A stretch of DNA of 64,000 nt from DASZFV01 sp035549075 (GTDB lineage: Bacteria > Myxococcota_A > Polyangia > Fen-1088), in the NCBI GenBank assembly GCA_035549075.1, contig DASZRT010000032.1, positions 85,911 through 149,910 of the forward strand, given 5' to 3'. Below, piece by piece: positions 50,701 through 58,712 of the stretch (position 1 is its first letter; the number at the start of each line of letters is the position of its first letter). Below the pieces are notes generated by a model. It had not been told where the DNA came from, searched no databases, and saw only the letters and a list, made by a program, of their open reading frames with translations. Both the position numbers and the translations under genes were made by a program.

Positions 50701-51709
50701 CTCGCGTTCACTGAACCCTCGACGTCCACCTTGGCAAGGTGGCACTCAACTGGCTTGCATCGTCGCGGTCTTCCTCGCGGGCTGCGGCAACTACTCGAAC
50801 GAAGATCTCGAGTTCATGAACGCGCTCCCGCAGCAGGACGCGCTCACGGTGCGCATGCCGGCCGCTTCGTTGACGCTGCTCGACGAGGCCGAGCTGGCGC
50901 GCACGACGCACCAGACGACGCGCAGCCTCAACGGCCTCACGGCGACGCTCATCGGCCTCATCGACGCCATCCGCAGCTACTCGCCGACGACGCGCACGCG
51001 CGACAGCCGCACGTGGGGCCCCTTCGGCCCCGACGCCAAGCAGACGAAGAACCTCGACTGGCAGACGCGCCTCATCATCTCGCGCGACATGCTCGTCGCG
51101 ACCGCCTTCGACTTCGAGCTGGGCGTCCATGAGATCGGCACGGCCGATACGGCGTGGTTCGATCTCATTCGCGGCACGTTCGATGCGGGGACGACGGCGA
51201 GCGCGGGCACGGGCCACATCGAGATCGTTCTCGCCGCCGCGCGCGCCGCCGGCTTCGACGCCTCGGACTGGGGCAACATCGACCACGTCGAGATCGACTA
51301 CCGCAACCCGCGCCCGACGACCGACGGCGATCCCATCCACATCGCGATGCACATCACCGACCTCGACGACGACGCGACCGACGCGCTGCCCGCGCCCACG
51401 GCCGCCTACGACTACCGCGAGACCGCCGAGGAGCAGGGGCAAATGACGTTCGACGTCTTCGCCAACATCGTGCCGCCCGCGACGCAGATGGAGCACGTGA
51501 ACATCACGAGCCTGTGGTTGCCGACGGGCCAGGGCCGCGCCCAGATGACGGTCGTCTCGGGCGACGGCGCGGGCGCGCAGCAGACCGAATGCTGGAACCG
51601 CCTGTTCCAACCGACCTTCAACTCGAAGCCCTGGGCGCCCGGCGAAGACGTCGGGACCGACCCTTCGGTTTGCGTCGCGATTACGCCGCTCTCCGCGCCA
51701 GCTTTCTGA
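50690..51709 (+). CDS. Hypothetical lipoprotein, last gene of ECF/caspase unit
   Basis: This 339-aa protein has a signal peptide with lipobox (AVFLAGC, cysteine about residue 32) preceded by a longish basic start. The mature protein has no recognised domain. It includes a helical part (MPAASLTLLDEAELARTTHQ, TTRSLNGLTATLIGLIDAIR) and beta-rich stretches (GHIEIVLAAARAAGF, DHVEIDYRNPRPTTDGD, DPIHIAMHITDLDDD). It overlaps the caspase gene by 11 nt, which implies co-expression. It may be a partner or substrate of the caspase-like protein (inference). Confidence 0.7.
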   Translation: MISSSRSLNPRRPPWQGGTQLACIVAVFLAGCGNYSNEDLEFMNALPQQDALTVRMPAASLTLLDEAELARTTHQTTRSLNGLTATLIGLIDAIRSYSPTTRTRDSRTWGPFGPDAKQTKNLDWQTRLIISRDMLVATAFDFELGVHEIGTADTAWFDLIRGTFDAGTTASAGTGHIEIVLAAARAAGFDASDWGNIDHVEIDYRNPRPTTDGDPIHIAMHITDLDDDATDALPAPTAAYDYRETAEEQGQMTFDVFANIVPPATQMEHVNITSLWLPTGQGRAQMTVVSGDGAGAQQTECWNRLFQPTFNSKPWAPGEDVGTDPSVCVAITPLSAPAF

Positions 51710-51778
51710 CGCTCACCGCTCGCCGCGCAGGCGTTTTCATGCCCGGAATCCGGATGGATTCAGCGAATGGATCCAGGG

Positions 51779-51784
51779 TATGAT
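51779..51784 (+). promoter_or_regulatory. -10-like TATGAT upstream of PilZ gene
   Basis: TATGAT lies 50 bp before TTG 51834 and overlaps the ATG cluster at 51780-51788, arguing that those ATGs are not the start. The -35 is unclear. Confidence 0.35.
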
Positions 51785-51833
51785 GATGTCTCACCCACCC
51801 CGGTGGCCCCCGCCCCGGAGAAGGACCAGCGCC

Positions 51834-52160
51834 TTGGCCGAGCATTTTCGTCGCATCGATCCCCGCTACGAACGCCAGCTGGATGTGGAGGTCGTCGCGG
51901 ACGGCAAGAAGATCACGTCGAAGACCGTGAACATCTCGCTGGGCGGGCTGTTCTTGGACTCGAACGCGCCCCTCGAGATCGGCGCGACGGTGCAGCTTCG
52001 CTTCGTGCTGCCGACGCAGCCCGAGGCCGTCGAGGTCGCCGGTGACGTTCGCTGGGTCGTGAAGAAGGAAGGCGCCCACTCGGGCATCGGCATCCGCTTC
52101 CAGGGATTGCGCGCCCGCGACGTCTGGGCCCTAAATCAGTTCTTCCAGTCCAGTACTTAG
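51834..52160 (+). CDS. PilZ domain protein
   Basis: This small protein of 108 aa from TTG 51834 has HFRRIDPRYERQLDVEVVAD, TVNISLGGLFLDSNAPLEIG, ATVQLRFVLPTQPEAVEVAG and WVVKKEGAHSGIGIRFQGL. The NISxGGxF motif and the following beta-barrel strands are PilZ-type; the c-di-GMP RxxxR/DxSxxG set is partly degenerate (N for D), as in many myxobacterial PilZ proteins. Role in motility or exopolysaccharide regulation is typical. A start at ATG 51780 would add a Pro/Arg-rich leader that looks non-coding; GAAGGA lies 9 nt before the TTG. It overlaps the helicase stop by 4 nt (convergent). Confidence 0.78.
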   Translation: MAEHFRRIDPRYERQLDVEVVADGKKITSKTVNISLGGLFLDSNAPLEIGATVQLRFVLPTQPEAVEVAGDVRWVVKKEGAHSGIGIRFQGLRARDVWALNQFFQSST

Positions 52161-54577
52161 CGAAGCCCGGGCGGGAGCAGCGGCGAGGGGGCGCTCGTGT
52201 AGGTGACCCACAGCTGGTGGGCGGCGCGGGTCATGGCGACGTGGAGCAGGCGGCGCGCCTCGTCGGTCACGCCGTAGGACGACTCGTTGACGTCGAGCAG
52301 GATGACGATGTCGAACTCGAGGCCCTTGGTCTGGCGGACGTCGGTGACGTCGAGGCCGGCCGTGAACGAGAAGTCCTGATCGGCGACGAGGCGCAGCGCC
52401 GGCACCTCGGCGCGTGAGAGCGCGTCGTAGTAGAGCTGCGCTTGCTCGGGGTGGCGCGCCAGCAGCGCGACCGAGGCCTCGGGCTCGACGCGCACGAGCT
52501 CTTTGAGGGCGTGCGAGAGGAACTCGGCGCACTCGCCCGCCGACGCGAAGCCGAAGGCCTCGACGGGCGCGCCCGCGCGCGGCGCGACGGGGCGCACGTC
52601 GCCTTGCAGCGGCCCCAGCACGTGCTCGGCGACCTCGACGATCTCGCGCGTCGAGCGGTACGACACGCGCAGCGGCTCGACGCGCTCGTGCGCGATGCCG
52701 AGCGCGTCGAGCACCTCGGCCCAGTTCGAGAAGCCGTGCTCGACGGCGATCGCCTGCGCCGTGTCGCCCGCGAGCGTGACCGAGCGCTGCTTGCTCGTCG
52801 TGTCGAGGAGGACGGCGAGCTCGATGGGCGAGAAGTCCTGCACCTCGTCGACCATCAAGTGCTCGTAGGCGAGCGGCGCCGTGGCCTTCGACTTCGGACC
52901 CTGCGGGCCCGACAGCGGGCCGCGCAGCAGCTGGTAGAGGCGCAGCAGGATCGCGTCGTCCTCGGCGTCGAACGCGAAGCCCTCGCCGTCGTCTTCGAGC
53001 TTGCCGCCCGTGCGAAGGCGCTCGCGCGCGACGCCCCAGCGGTGGATGTCGTCGATCTGCCCGTCGCTGAAGAGGCCGGGCGCGTGCTTGGCGAAGCCGG
53101 CGCGCAGCGCCTCGCGATCGGTGAGCAGCGACGCCCACTCACCCGTGACGTCGCGCGCTCGCGCGCGCAACGTGCGACCGGCGTGCTCGAGCGCGGTGCG
53201 CGCGCTCGCGTCGAGCGCGGCGTCGCGCACCCAGTGGGCGAAGGCGGTCACGCGCGCGTCGAGCGGACCGCCGAGGCCGGCCGTGGCGTCCCACGCCGCG
53301 AGCGCGTCGGCGGCGACGGCGCGCACCACCGGTGAGGTCTGATCTTGGGCGAGCGCTTCGATCGCGGCGCGGCATCGCGCCGCGATCGCGTCGCGCCGAT
53401 CCTCGAGGATGCGCAGCATCGCGCCGTGCGACTTCGCGCGCATGACGACGGCCGGCGTCTCGTCGGTCGTGGGCGCGTCGAGCAGCGGCAGGGTCGCCTG
53501 GCGCGTCGCCGTCGCCCACGCTTCGAACGTCATGACGGGCACGCCGTCGACGTCGAGCGCCGGCAGCACGCGCGACACGTAGGCCGCGAGCGCGCGCTGG
53601 TAGACGATGATGAGCATCCTCTCGGGCCGGAAGCGCCGTGGCTCGGCGAACGCCAAGTAGGCGATGCGGTGCAGCCCGATCGTCGTCTTGCCCGAGCCCG
53701 CCGAGCCCTGCACGGCGATGAGGCCCGACGACGGCTGCGTGATGAGCTCGAACTGGCGCGGGTCGATGAGCGCGGCGATCGCGGGCAGGTGGCGATCGGG
53801 GCGGCGCTCGCCCGACTCGTCGATGCCGAGCTTGCCGCGAACCGCGGGCGCGGCGGCGGCCGGCGCCTTGCCCGGCCGCGTGGGGATCATCGTCGCCGTG
53901 CTGCCGTCGCGCGCGATCTGCAGCTTCGCCGTCTGCGCGGCGACCTGGCGCCACTCGCCCGTCTTGAAGTCGCGCGAGAACGTGCCCTGCGGCGCGGCCA
54001 CGCGGCGCAGCTCCGAGTCGACGATCGCGACCGTGCGGCGCGCGAGCACCTCGCCCTCGACGAGGCGATCGCCGAGGCGCTCCTCGTAGCCGTCGCCTTC
54101 TTCGTAGCGGTAGAAGAGCCGCGACACGGGCGCGTTGCGCCAGTCGACGATCTGCACGCCGCCGCCCGGCTCGACGTAGCTGTTCTTGCCGATGAGGACG
54201 TCGCGCCGCTTGCCGCCTTCTTCGAGGCGCAGGTGGCCGAAGTAGGGCGACTTGCGATCGATGGGCGGGCTGTCGCCCTTGCCACGCTGGCGCGACAGCG
54301 CCTCGATCCGGTGCATCTGCTCGAGGATCGAGCCCTGGTCTTCGGGCTTCGCCGCCGCGAGCTGATCGCGCAGGTCGATGAGCGCGCCCGCGTCGTCGAC
54401 GTGCGCGCGCACCTTCTTGGGCGCGGCGCCGTCGAGCTTGCGCAGCACGACCGTGAGGAGCTGCTGCTCCTCGGCGACGATCGGCGGCGGGGGCGGTCCA
54501 ACTTCGGGCGCGAGATCCAACGCGTCCGAAGTTTCGGCCGGAGATTCGTTCTGCGGATCCAAGAGATCGGTCAGCAT
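52157..54577 (-). CDS. UvrD/HelD-like superfamily 1 helicase (RNA-polymerase-recycling type)
   Basis: This 806-aa protein has an N-terminal helical region (about 35-110), PYFGHLRLEEGGKRRDVLIG and NAPVSRLFYRYEEGDGYEER, typical of HelD/helicase-IV-like proteins. Walker A is in VQGSAGSGKTTIGLHRIAYL (about 289-308), motif II in HLMVDEVQDFSP, then VTLAGDTAQAIAV, LRVSYRSTREI and the C-terminal motifs DVRQTKGLEFDIVILLDVNE and RRLLHVAMTRAAHQLWVTY. HelD relatives release stalled RNA polymerase using ATP. ATG 54577 is favoured; GTG 54601 overlaps the divergent gene. Confidence 0.85.
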   Translation of the reverse strand: MLTDLLDPQNESPAETSDALDLAPEVGPPPPPIVAEEQQLLTVVLRKLDGAAPKKVRAHVDDAGALIDLRDQLAAAKPEDQGSILEQMHRIEALSRQRGKGDSPPIDRKSPYFGHLRLEEGGKRRDVLIGKNSYVEPGGGVQIVDWRNAPVSRLFYRYEEGDGYEERLGDRLVEGEVLARRTVAIVDSELRRVAAPQGTFSRDFKTGEWRQVAAQTAKLQIARDGSTATMIPTRPGKAPAAAAPAVRGKLGIDESGERRPDRHLPAIAALIDPRQFELITQPSSGLIAVQGSAGSGKTTIGLHRIAYLAFAEPRRFRPERMLIIVYQRALAAYVSRVLPALDVDGVPVMTFEAWATATRQATLPLLDAPTTDETPAVVMRAKSHGAMLRILEDRRDAIAARCRAAIEALAQDQTSPVVRAVAADALAAWDATAGLGGPLDARVTAFAHWVRDAALDASARTALEHAGRTLRARARDVTGEWASLLTDREALRAGFAKHAPGLFSDGQIDDIHRWGVARERLRTGGKLEDDGEGFAFDAEDDAILLRLYQLLRGPLSGPQGPKSKATAPLAYEHLMVDEVQDFSPIELAVLLDTTSKQRSVTLAGDTAQAIAVEHGFSNWAEVLDALGIAHERVEPLRVSYRSTREIVEVAEHVLGPLQGDVRPVAPRAGAPVEAFGFASAGECAEFLSHALKELVRVEPEASVALLARHPEQAQLYYDALSRAEVPALRLVADQDFSFTAGLDVTDVRQTKGLEFDIVILLDVNESSYGVTDEARRLLHVAMTRAAHQLWVTYTSAPSPLLPPGLR

Positions 54578-54594
54578 AATGGTGGTCGATCGCG

Positions 54595-55383
54595 ATGTCA
54601 CCCCCTGATGAACCGACGGGTCCGCCTCGGGCCGAGGCCCTATCCGAGGCCGTCGTCGCGCCCGCGGCGCCGCCCGCGTTCGGCGCCAAGCGCGCGTTGC
54701 TGCTCTTCGCCGCGTTCTGGGTGATTCAGCTCGTGATCGTCTTCGTCGTCATGATCGTCGGCGCGATCTTCGTGATGGTGAAGGGCCACGGCGTCACGGG
54801 CGTCGTCGCCCGCATCCAGGCGCCGGTCGTTCTGCTCGGCGCGACGCTGTCGGCGACGGCGGCCGCGACGTTCTTCCTGCTCCGAATGGCGCGCGCGCAG
54901 CTCGCGGTCATCGGGGCCGTGCCCGCGTCGGCGCGCGCGTGCGGCTCGGCGGCGCTGCAAGGGCTCGGCGTGCTCATGGCCTTCACGATCGTCTCGCGCT
55001 TTTTGCCGCAGCCCTCGCACGAGCTCGGCCCGCTCGCGCGCGCGGCGATGGCGGGCGGTCTGTCGCGCGCGCTGTGGGCGATCATCGCCGTGCTGATCGC
55101 GCCGCCGTCGGAGGAGCTGTTGTTCCGCGGCGTGCTCTATTCGGGCCTCGCGCGCCCAACCTCACGTTGGAGGCCCGCCGTTGCCGCCGTCGTGACGACT
55201 CTGGCCTTCACGGCGTTCCACGCGACCGAGATCCGCGGTTATTGGCCGGCGTGGATCCAGATCGGCACGCTGGGCGCGCTCGCGCTGCGCGCCCGGGTCA
55301 CGAGCGGATCGCTCGTCCCGGGCGTCGCCCTGCACGCGACCTACAACGGCGGGCTCGTGCTGCTCACGTACCTGGCCACCTAG
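54595..55383 (+). CDS. CPBP-family intramembrane protease (CAAX-type)
   Basis: This 262-aa membrane protein has about seven or eight hydrophobic segments. The conserved motifs are APPSEELLFRGVLYSGL (EExxxR), LAFTAFHATEI (FxxxH) and the last HATYNGG region, the three motifs of Abi/CPBP metalloproteases related to Rce1. They cleave membrane-embedded peptides; substrate unknown. Start ATG 54595 is 17 bp from the divergent helicase start. Its 3' end overlaps the convergent lipoprotein gene by 4 nt. Confidence 0.87.
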   Translation: MSPPDEPTGPPRAEALSEAVVAPAAPPAFGAKRALLLFAAFWVIQLVIVFVVMIVGAIFVMVKGHGVTGVVARIQAPVVLLGATLSATAAATFFLLRMARAQLAVIGAVPASARACGSAALQGLGVLMAFTIVSRFLPQPSHELGPLARAAMAGGLSRALWAIIAVLIAPPSEELLFRGVLYSGLARPTSRWRPAVAAVVTTLAFTAFHATEIRGYWPAWIQIGTLGALALRARVTSGSLVPGVALHATYNGGLVLLTYLAT

Positions 55384-56459
55384 AACGTGACTTTGATGTC
55401 GAGCGTGCCGTCGGTGATGACCTTCGGGCCCTTGCCCTTGCCCCCCGGCTGGCTCCACATCTCGCCGGGCGAGAACGTCGCCGTGAGGCCCGCGCCCGCC
55501 GCGAGGAACTTCGTGACGGTGACGGGGATGTTCGTCGCGTCCTTCGGGAACGCGTAGGCCTGGTTGCCCTCGAGGTAGCTGAAGCCCGGCGCGATCGCCG
55601 TGCCCGGCACGGAGTACATGCCGTTCTCCTGGTGGATGACGAAGTTGAAGCTCTTGTTGCTCGTCTCGTCCTGCGTGCCGAGGAAGTACTCCGACTTCGT
55701 GCCGTCGCTCTTGAACCAGCACTGCATGTGCGTGTTGAAGTCGGTCTGCACGCCGTCGACCTTCGCGCTCACCGTGCCCGTGCACTTCGTCGCGACGGGG
55801 TTGCCCGCGAGGTCCCACGCCGGGCTGCCGCAGATCCCGGCGGCGTCGAGCGCGAACGCCGTCGCGTCGGGCGTGACGTTCGCCTTCTCGATGTACGTGT
55901 AGTCGCGCGTCGTGAGGACGGGGCTCTCGGCGCCCGAGCACACGCCGACGACGTCGGGCGCCGTGCGCGGGCACGACGTCACCACCTTGCAGTACGGGTA
56001 GCTCTTGCAGTTGTACTCGAAGGCGTTCTTCTCCTGCATCGTGAACGTGCCGTTCTTCGCCCACGTGATCTGGCAGGTCTTCTGCCGGCCCAGCGTGAAC
56101 GCCGCGGCTTCGGTGAAGTCGCACTCGCAGAAGTCGTCGCCCGCCGGGGCCGCCGGCAGCGTCGCGCTGGCACCGCCCGCGCCCGTCGTGCCGCCGGCGG
56201 CAGCGCCGCCCGAACCGGTTCCACCGCTCGCGGTCGTGCCGCCAGCGCCGGTCGTGCCGCCGGCGCCCGTCGAGCCGCCGGTCGTCGTCGTCGAGCCGCC
56301 CGCGCCCGTCGAGCCGCCATTGGCCGTCGAGCCGCCCGAGCCCGTGGATCCGCCGCTGTTGCCGCCGCTGCCGCCGTTGGCCGGTGTGCCGCTGCCGCCG
56401 CCGCACGCGAGCATGAAGAGAGAACAGGTGAAAAGGAGAGGTTGGGACAGTCTTCGCAT
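55380..56459 (-). CDS. Lipoprotein with Gly/Ser/Thr linker, Cys-containing domain
   Basis: This 359-aa protein has a signal peptide with lipobox (LFMLAC, cysteine about residue 19) and a linker of GGSTG/GGTT units to about residue 105. A domain follows starting at DDFCECDFTEAAAF, with RQKTCQITWAKNGTFTMQEK, YNCKSYPYCKVVTSCPR, FNTHMQCWFKSDGTK and FNFVIHQENGMY. I do not recognise the domain. A -10-like TACAAT (56471-56466) ends 6 nt before the ATG with no Shine-Dalgarno sequence, a leaderless pattern. Same linker style as five other exported proteins in the window. Confidence 0.7.
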   Translation of the reverse strand: MRRLSQPLLFTCSLFMLACGGGSGTPANGGSGGNSGGSTGSGGSTANGGSTGAGGSTTTTGGSTGAGGTTGAGGTTASGGTGSGGAAAGGTTGAGGASATLPAAPAGDDFCECDFTEAAAFTLGRQKTCQITWAKNGTFTMQEKNAFEYNCKSYPYCKVVTSCPRTAPDVVGVCSGAESPVLTTRDYTYIEKANVTPDATAFALDAAGICGSPAWDLAGNPVATKCTGTVSAKVDGVQTDFNTHMQCWFKSDGTKSEYFLGTQDETSNKSFNFVIHQENGMYSVPGTAIAPGFSYLEGNQAYAFPKDATNIPVTVTKFLAAGAGLTATFSPGEMWSQPGGKGKGPKVITDGTLDIKVTF

Positions 56460-56465
56460 CGCGCG

Positions 56466-56471
56466 ATTGTA
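56466..56471 (-). promoter_or_regulatory. -10-like TACAAT 6 nt before lipoprotein start
   Basis: Minus-strand TACAAT close to the -10 consensus; only 6 nt (CGCGCG) separate it from ATG 56459. Suggests transcription start at or next to the A of ATG. No clear -35. Confidence 0.4.
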
Positions 56472-56577
56472 AAGGCTCCCGCAGTCCGGAGACGAGCAGA
56501 AAGTGCGCAAGCGCACGCGGCGGGAGTCACGTTTCTGTCGCGGCCAGCCGAACGGGTGCATGCTCCAGGCGGCGTCC

Positions 56578-57231
56578 ATGAGCCAACCCCCCAGCGCCAA
56601 CGCGAAGCTAAAAGGATGGCTCGTCACGGGCGGGACCGCGCTGGTCATCGTCGGCGCGATCTACGCCTTCCAGTCGCTGAACGGCGCCGACGAGCCGTCG
56701 CGCATCGGGGAGACGCCGGTGCTCTCCGCGGCGGGCGGCGCGAGCGGGCACGCGTTCGCGGCGGGCGACGGCGGCGTCTCGCTGCGCGACGAGCTGCTGC
56801 GCTCGACGGCGACCGAGGTCCACGTCAAGCCGCTGCGCCACGTGTGGGGCGTGCTCATGGAGCGCGGCTACACGAAGGGCACGGCGACGGTGGTCGCGCT
56901 CACCGACGGCACGGCGAGCCTCTACATTCCCGCCGGCGGGGCCGTCACGGGCGCGCAGGCGTACGCGCCCTCGCGCCTCGCGGCGCTGCGGCTCTGCGAC
57001 TCGGCCGCCGACGCGCTCGGCGACGCCGTCCCCACGCTCGAGTTCCCGCCGCCCGCCAAGGGCCGCGTGCGCTTCTACATCCTCACCGAGGACGGCGTGC
57101 GCCTGCTCGACGGCCCGCTCTCGGGCGGTGGCGCCGACGGCGGCCTCGACAAGCTCGCGCCGCTCAAAGAAGCCGGCGACGCCCTGCTCGACGCGCTCAA
57201 AGAAGCGACGACGCGCGGGATGATTCGCTAG
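56578..57231 (+). CDS. Hypothetical single-pass membrane protein
   Basis: This 217-aa protein has a hydrophobic segment near residues 17-34 (WLVTGGTALVIVGAIYAF). The rest is extracytoplasmic and has TATEVHVKPLRHVWGVLMER, GTATVVALTDGTASLYIPAG, RLAALRLCDSAADALGDAVP and RVRFYILTEDGVRLLD. There is no recognised domain; the regular strand-helix pattern suggests a compact fold. ATG 56578 is chosen; ATG 56560 adds six residues. Its stop TAG is the first element of the second double-hairpin repeat. Confidence 0.68.
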   Translation: MSQPPSANAKLKGWLVTGGTALVIVGAIYAFQSLNGADEPSRIGETPVLSAAGGASGHAFAAGDGGVSLRDELLRSTATEVHVKPLRHVWGVLMERGYTKGTATVVALTDGTASLYIPAGGAVTGAQAYAPSRLAALRLCDSAADALGDAVPTLEFPPPAKGRVRFYILTEDGVRLLDGPLSGGGADGGLDKLAPLKEAGDALLDALKEATTRGMIR

Positions 57232-57281
57232 CGGTCGCGGCCGAAGGCCGCCGCGACGAGCGCATTCATTTATGAATGCGC
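57229..57281 (+). repeat. Stop-linked double-hairpin element, copy 2
   Basis: Stop TAG, then CGGTC, hairpin GCGGCC-GAA-GGCCGC (57237-57251), then 8 nt later GCGCATT (57260-57266), loop CATTTATG, AATGCGC (57275-57281). Same plan as copy 1 (44788-44870), including TAGCGGTCGCG, the GAA loop and the ATTTATGA core, while stem bases differ in a paired manner. It lies between two convergent genes, so terminator function is likely. Confidence 0.6.
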
Positions 57282-57290
57282 AGCGCTTCC

Positions 57291-58661
57291 TTAGACCGGC
57301 GTTCCGAACAGCGTCACGTTCGTCGCGCGCGTGACGGCGACGTCGACGAAGGCGCCGGGCTCGACGCCGGGGCCGGCGGGAACGATCACGGGGCGAAACT
57401 CGGCCGTCCGCGTGAGCATCTCGTCGGCGCGGCGCTTCGACACGTGCTCGACGAGCACGCGCGTGCGCTTGCCCACCTGCGCGGCGTAGATGCCGGCGCT
57501 GATGCGCTGCTGCGCCGCGATCACCTCGGCGAGGCGGCGGCTCTTCACGGCGTCGGGCACGGTGTCGGGCATCTTGCGCGCGGCCGCCGTGCCCTCGCGC
57601 TCGGAGTAGGCGAACGTGAAGGCGCCGTCGAAGCGCAGCTCGTCGAGCGCGCGCATCGTCTCGGCGTGCTCGTCCTCCGTCTCGTCGCAGAAGCCGACCA
57701 TGACGTCGGTCGTGATCGCGAGGTTGGGCATCGCGGCGCGCAGCGCGCCCACGAGCGCGCGGTAGGTCGCGAAGTCGTAGCCGCGCTTCATGCGCCCGAG
57801 CACGGCGTCGCTCGCGCTCTGCAGCGGCAGGTGCACGTGCTGGCAGACCTTGGGCGTCTCGGCCATCGCCGAGATGACGTTGGCCGAGAAGTCGAGCGGG
57901 TAGGGCGACATGAAGCGGATGCGCTCGATCCCGTCGACGGTGGCGACGGCGCGCAGCAGATCGCCGAAGCCGACGTCTTCGTGGCGGTACGAGTTCACCG
58001 TCTGGCCGAGGAGCTGCACCTCTTTGTAGCCGGCCGCCGCCATGGCGCGTGCCTGGCGCAGCACCTCGCGCGGCGGCGTGCCGCGCTCGCGCCCGCGCGT
58101 GTAGGGCACGACGCAGAACGTGCAGAACTTGTCGCAGCCGCGCTGGATCGTGATGTGCCCCGTGACGCCGCCCGCGGCCGACTGATCGCGCGCGGGATCG
58201 AGGCCCTCGTAGGTCTCGTGGCGATCGAGCTTCGTGTCGTCGACGGCGCGGCCCGCGCGCGCCTCTTCGACGTGCGCGACGAGGCGGCGGTACCCGTCGG
58301 GCCCGATGACGAGATCCACGTAGGGCGCGCGCTCGCGGATCGCTCCCTTGAGGTGCTCGGCCATGCAGCCCGTGATGCCGAGGATCGCGTCGTGCTGGGC
58401 GAGCTCGCTCGCGCGCGCGAACACGCGCTCCTCGGCCTTCTCGCGCACGGCGCACGTGTTGATGAGGATCAGCTCGGCGCGCGCCGGATCGTCCGTGCGC
58501 GCGTAGCCGGAGGCGTGGAGCAAGCCCAGCACCATCTCGGTGTCGGCGACGTTCATCTGGCAGCCGTACGTCTCGACGTAGGCGAGGCGCGCCGACGCCG
58601 GGGCGTCGGTCGACGTCTCCGCCGCCTTGGGCCGCGCGCGCAGCTGAACGAGCTCGCTCAT
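57291..58661 (-). CDS. miaB: tRNA-2-methylthio-N6-dimethylallyladenosine synthase MiaB
   Basis: This 456-aa methylthiotransferase has the N-terminal cluster cysteines C34 (YVETYGCQMN), C70 (LINTCAVRE) and C99 (GITGCMAEHL). The radical-SAM CxxxCxxC is at C176, C180 and C183 (QRGCDKFCTFCVVPYTRGRE). GHITIQRG, QLLGQTVNSY and HLPLQSASDAVLGRMKRGY are MiaB-specific, and a TRAM domain ends the protein. It adds a methylthio group to i6A37 of tRNAs. TATAGA lies 11 nt before ATG 58661. It is divergent from the outer-membrane protein gene. Confidence 0.95.
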   Translation of the reverse strand: MSELVQLRARPKAAETSTDAPASARLAYVETYGCQMNVADTEMVLGLLHASGYARTDDPARAELILINTCAVREKAEERVFARASELAQHDAILGITGCMAEHLKGAIRERAPYVDLVIGPDGYRRLVAHVEEARAGRAVDDTKLDRHETYEGLDPARDQSAAGGVTGHITIQRGCDKFCTFCVVPYTRGRERGTPPREVLRQARAMAAAGYKEVQLLGQTVNSYRHEDVGFGDLLRAVATVDGIERIRFMSPYPLDFSANVISAMAETPKVCQHVHLPLQSASDAVLGRMKRGYDFATYRALVGALRAAMPNLAITTDVMVGFCDETEDEHAETMRALDELRFDGAFTFAYSEREGTAAARKMPDTVPDAVKSRRLAEVIAAQQRISAGIYAAQVGKRTRVLVEHVSKRRADEMLTRTAEFRPVIVPAGPGVEPGAFVDVAVTRATNVTLFGTPV

Positions 58662-58712
58662 GGAAGCCGCGATCTATAGCGCGAAAGCCGAAATCGGACG
58701 ATAGTCGCCGCC
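58662..58712. promoter_or_regulatory. Divergent promoter region between miaB and outer-membrane protein
   Basis: 51 bp hold a minus-strand -10-like TATAGA (58678-58673) 11 nt before miaB and a plus-strand GATAGT (58700-58705) 7 nt before ATG 58713. Neither gene has a Shine-Dalgarno sequence. Inferred from pattern. Confidence 0.35.
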
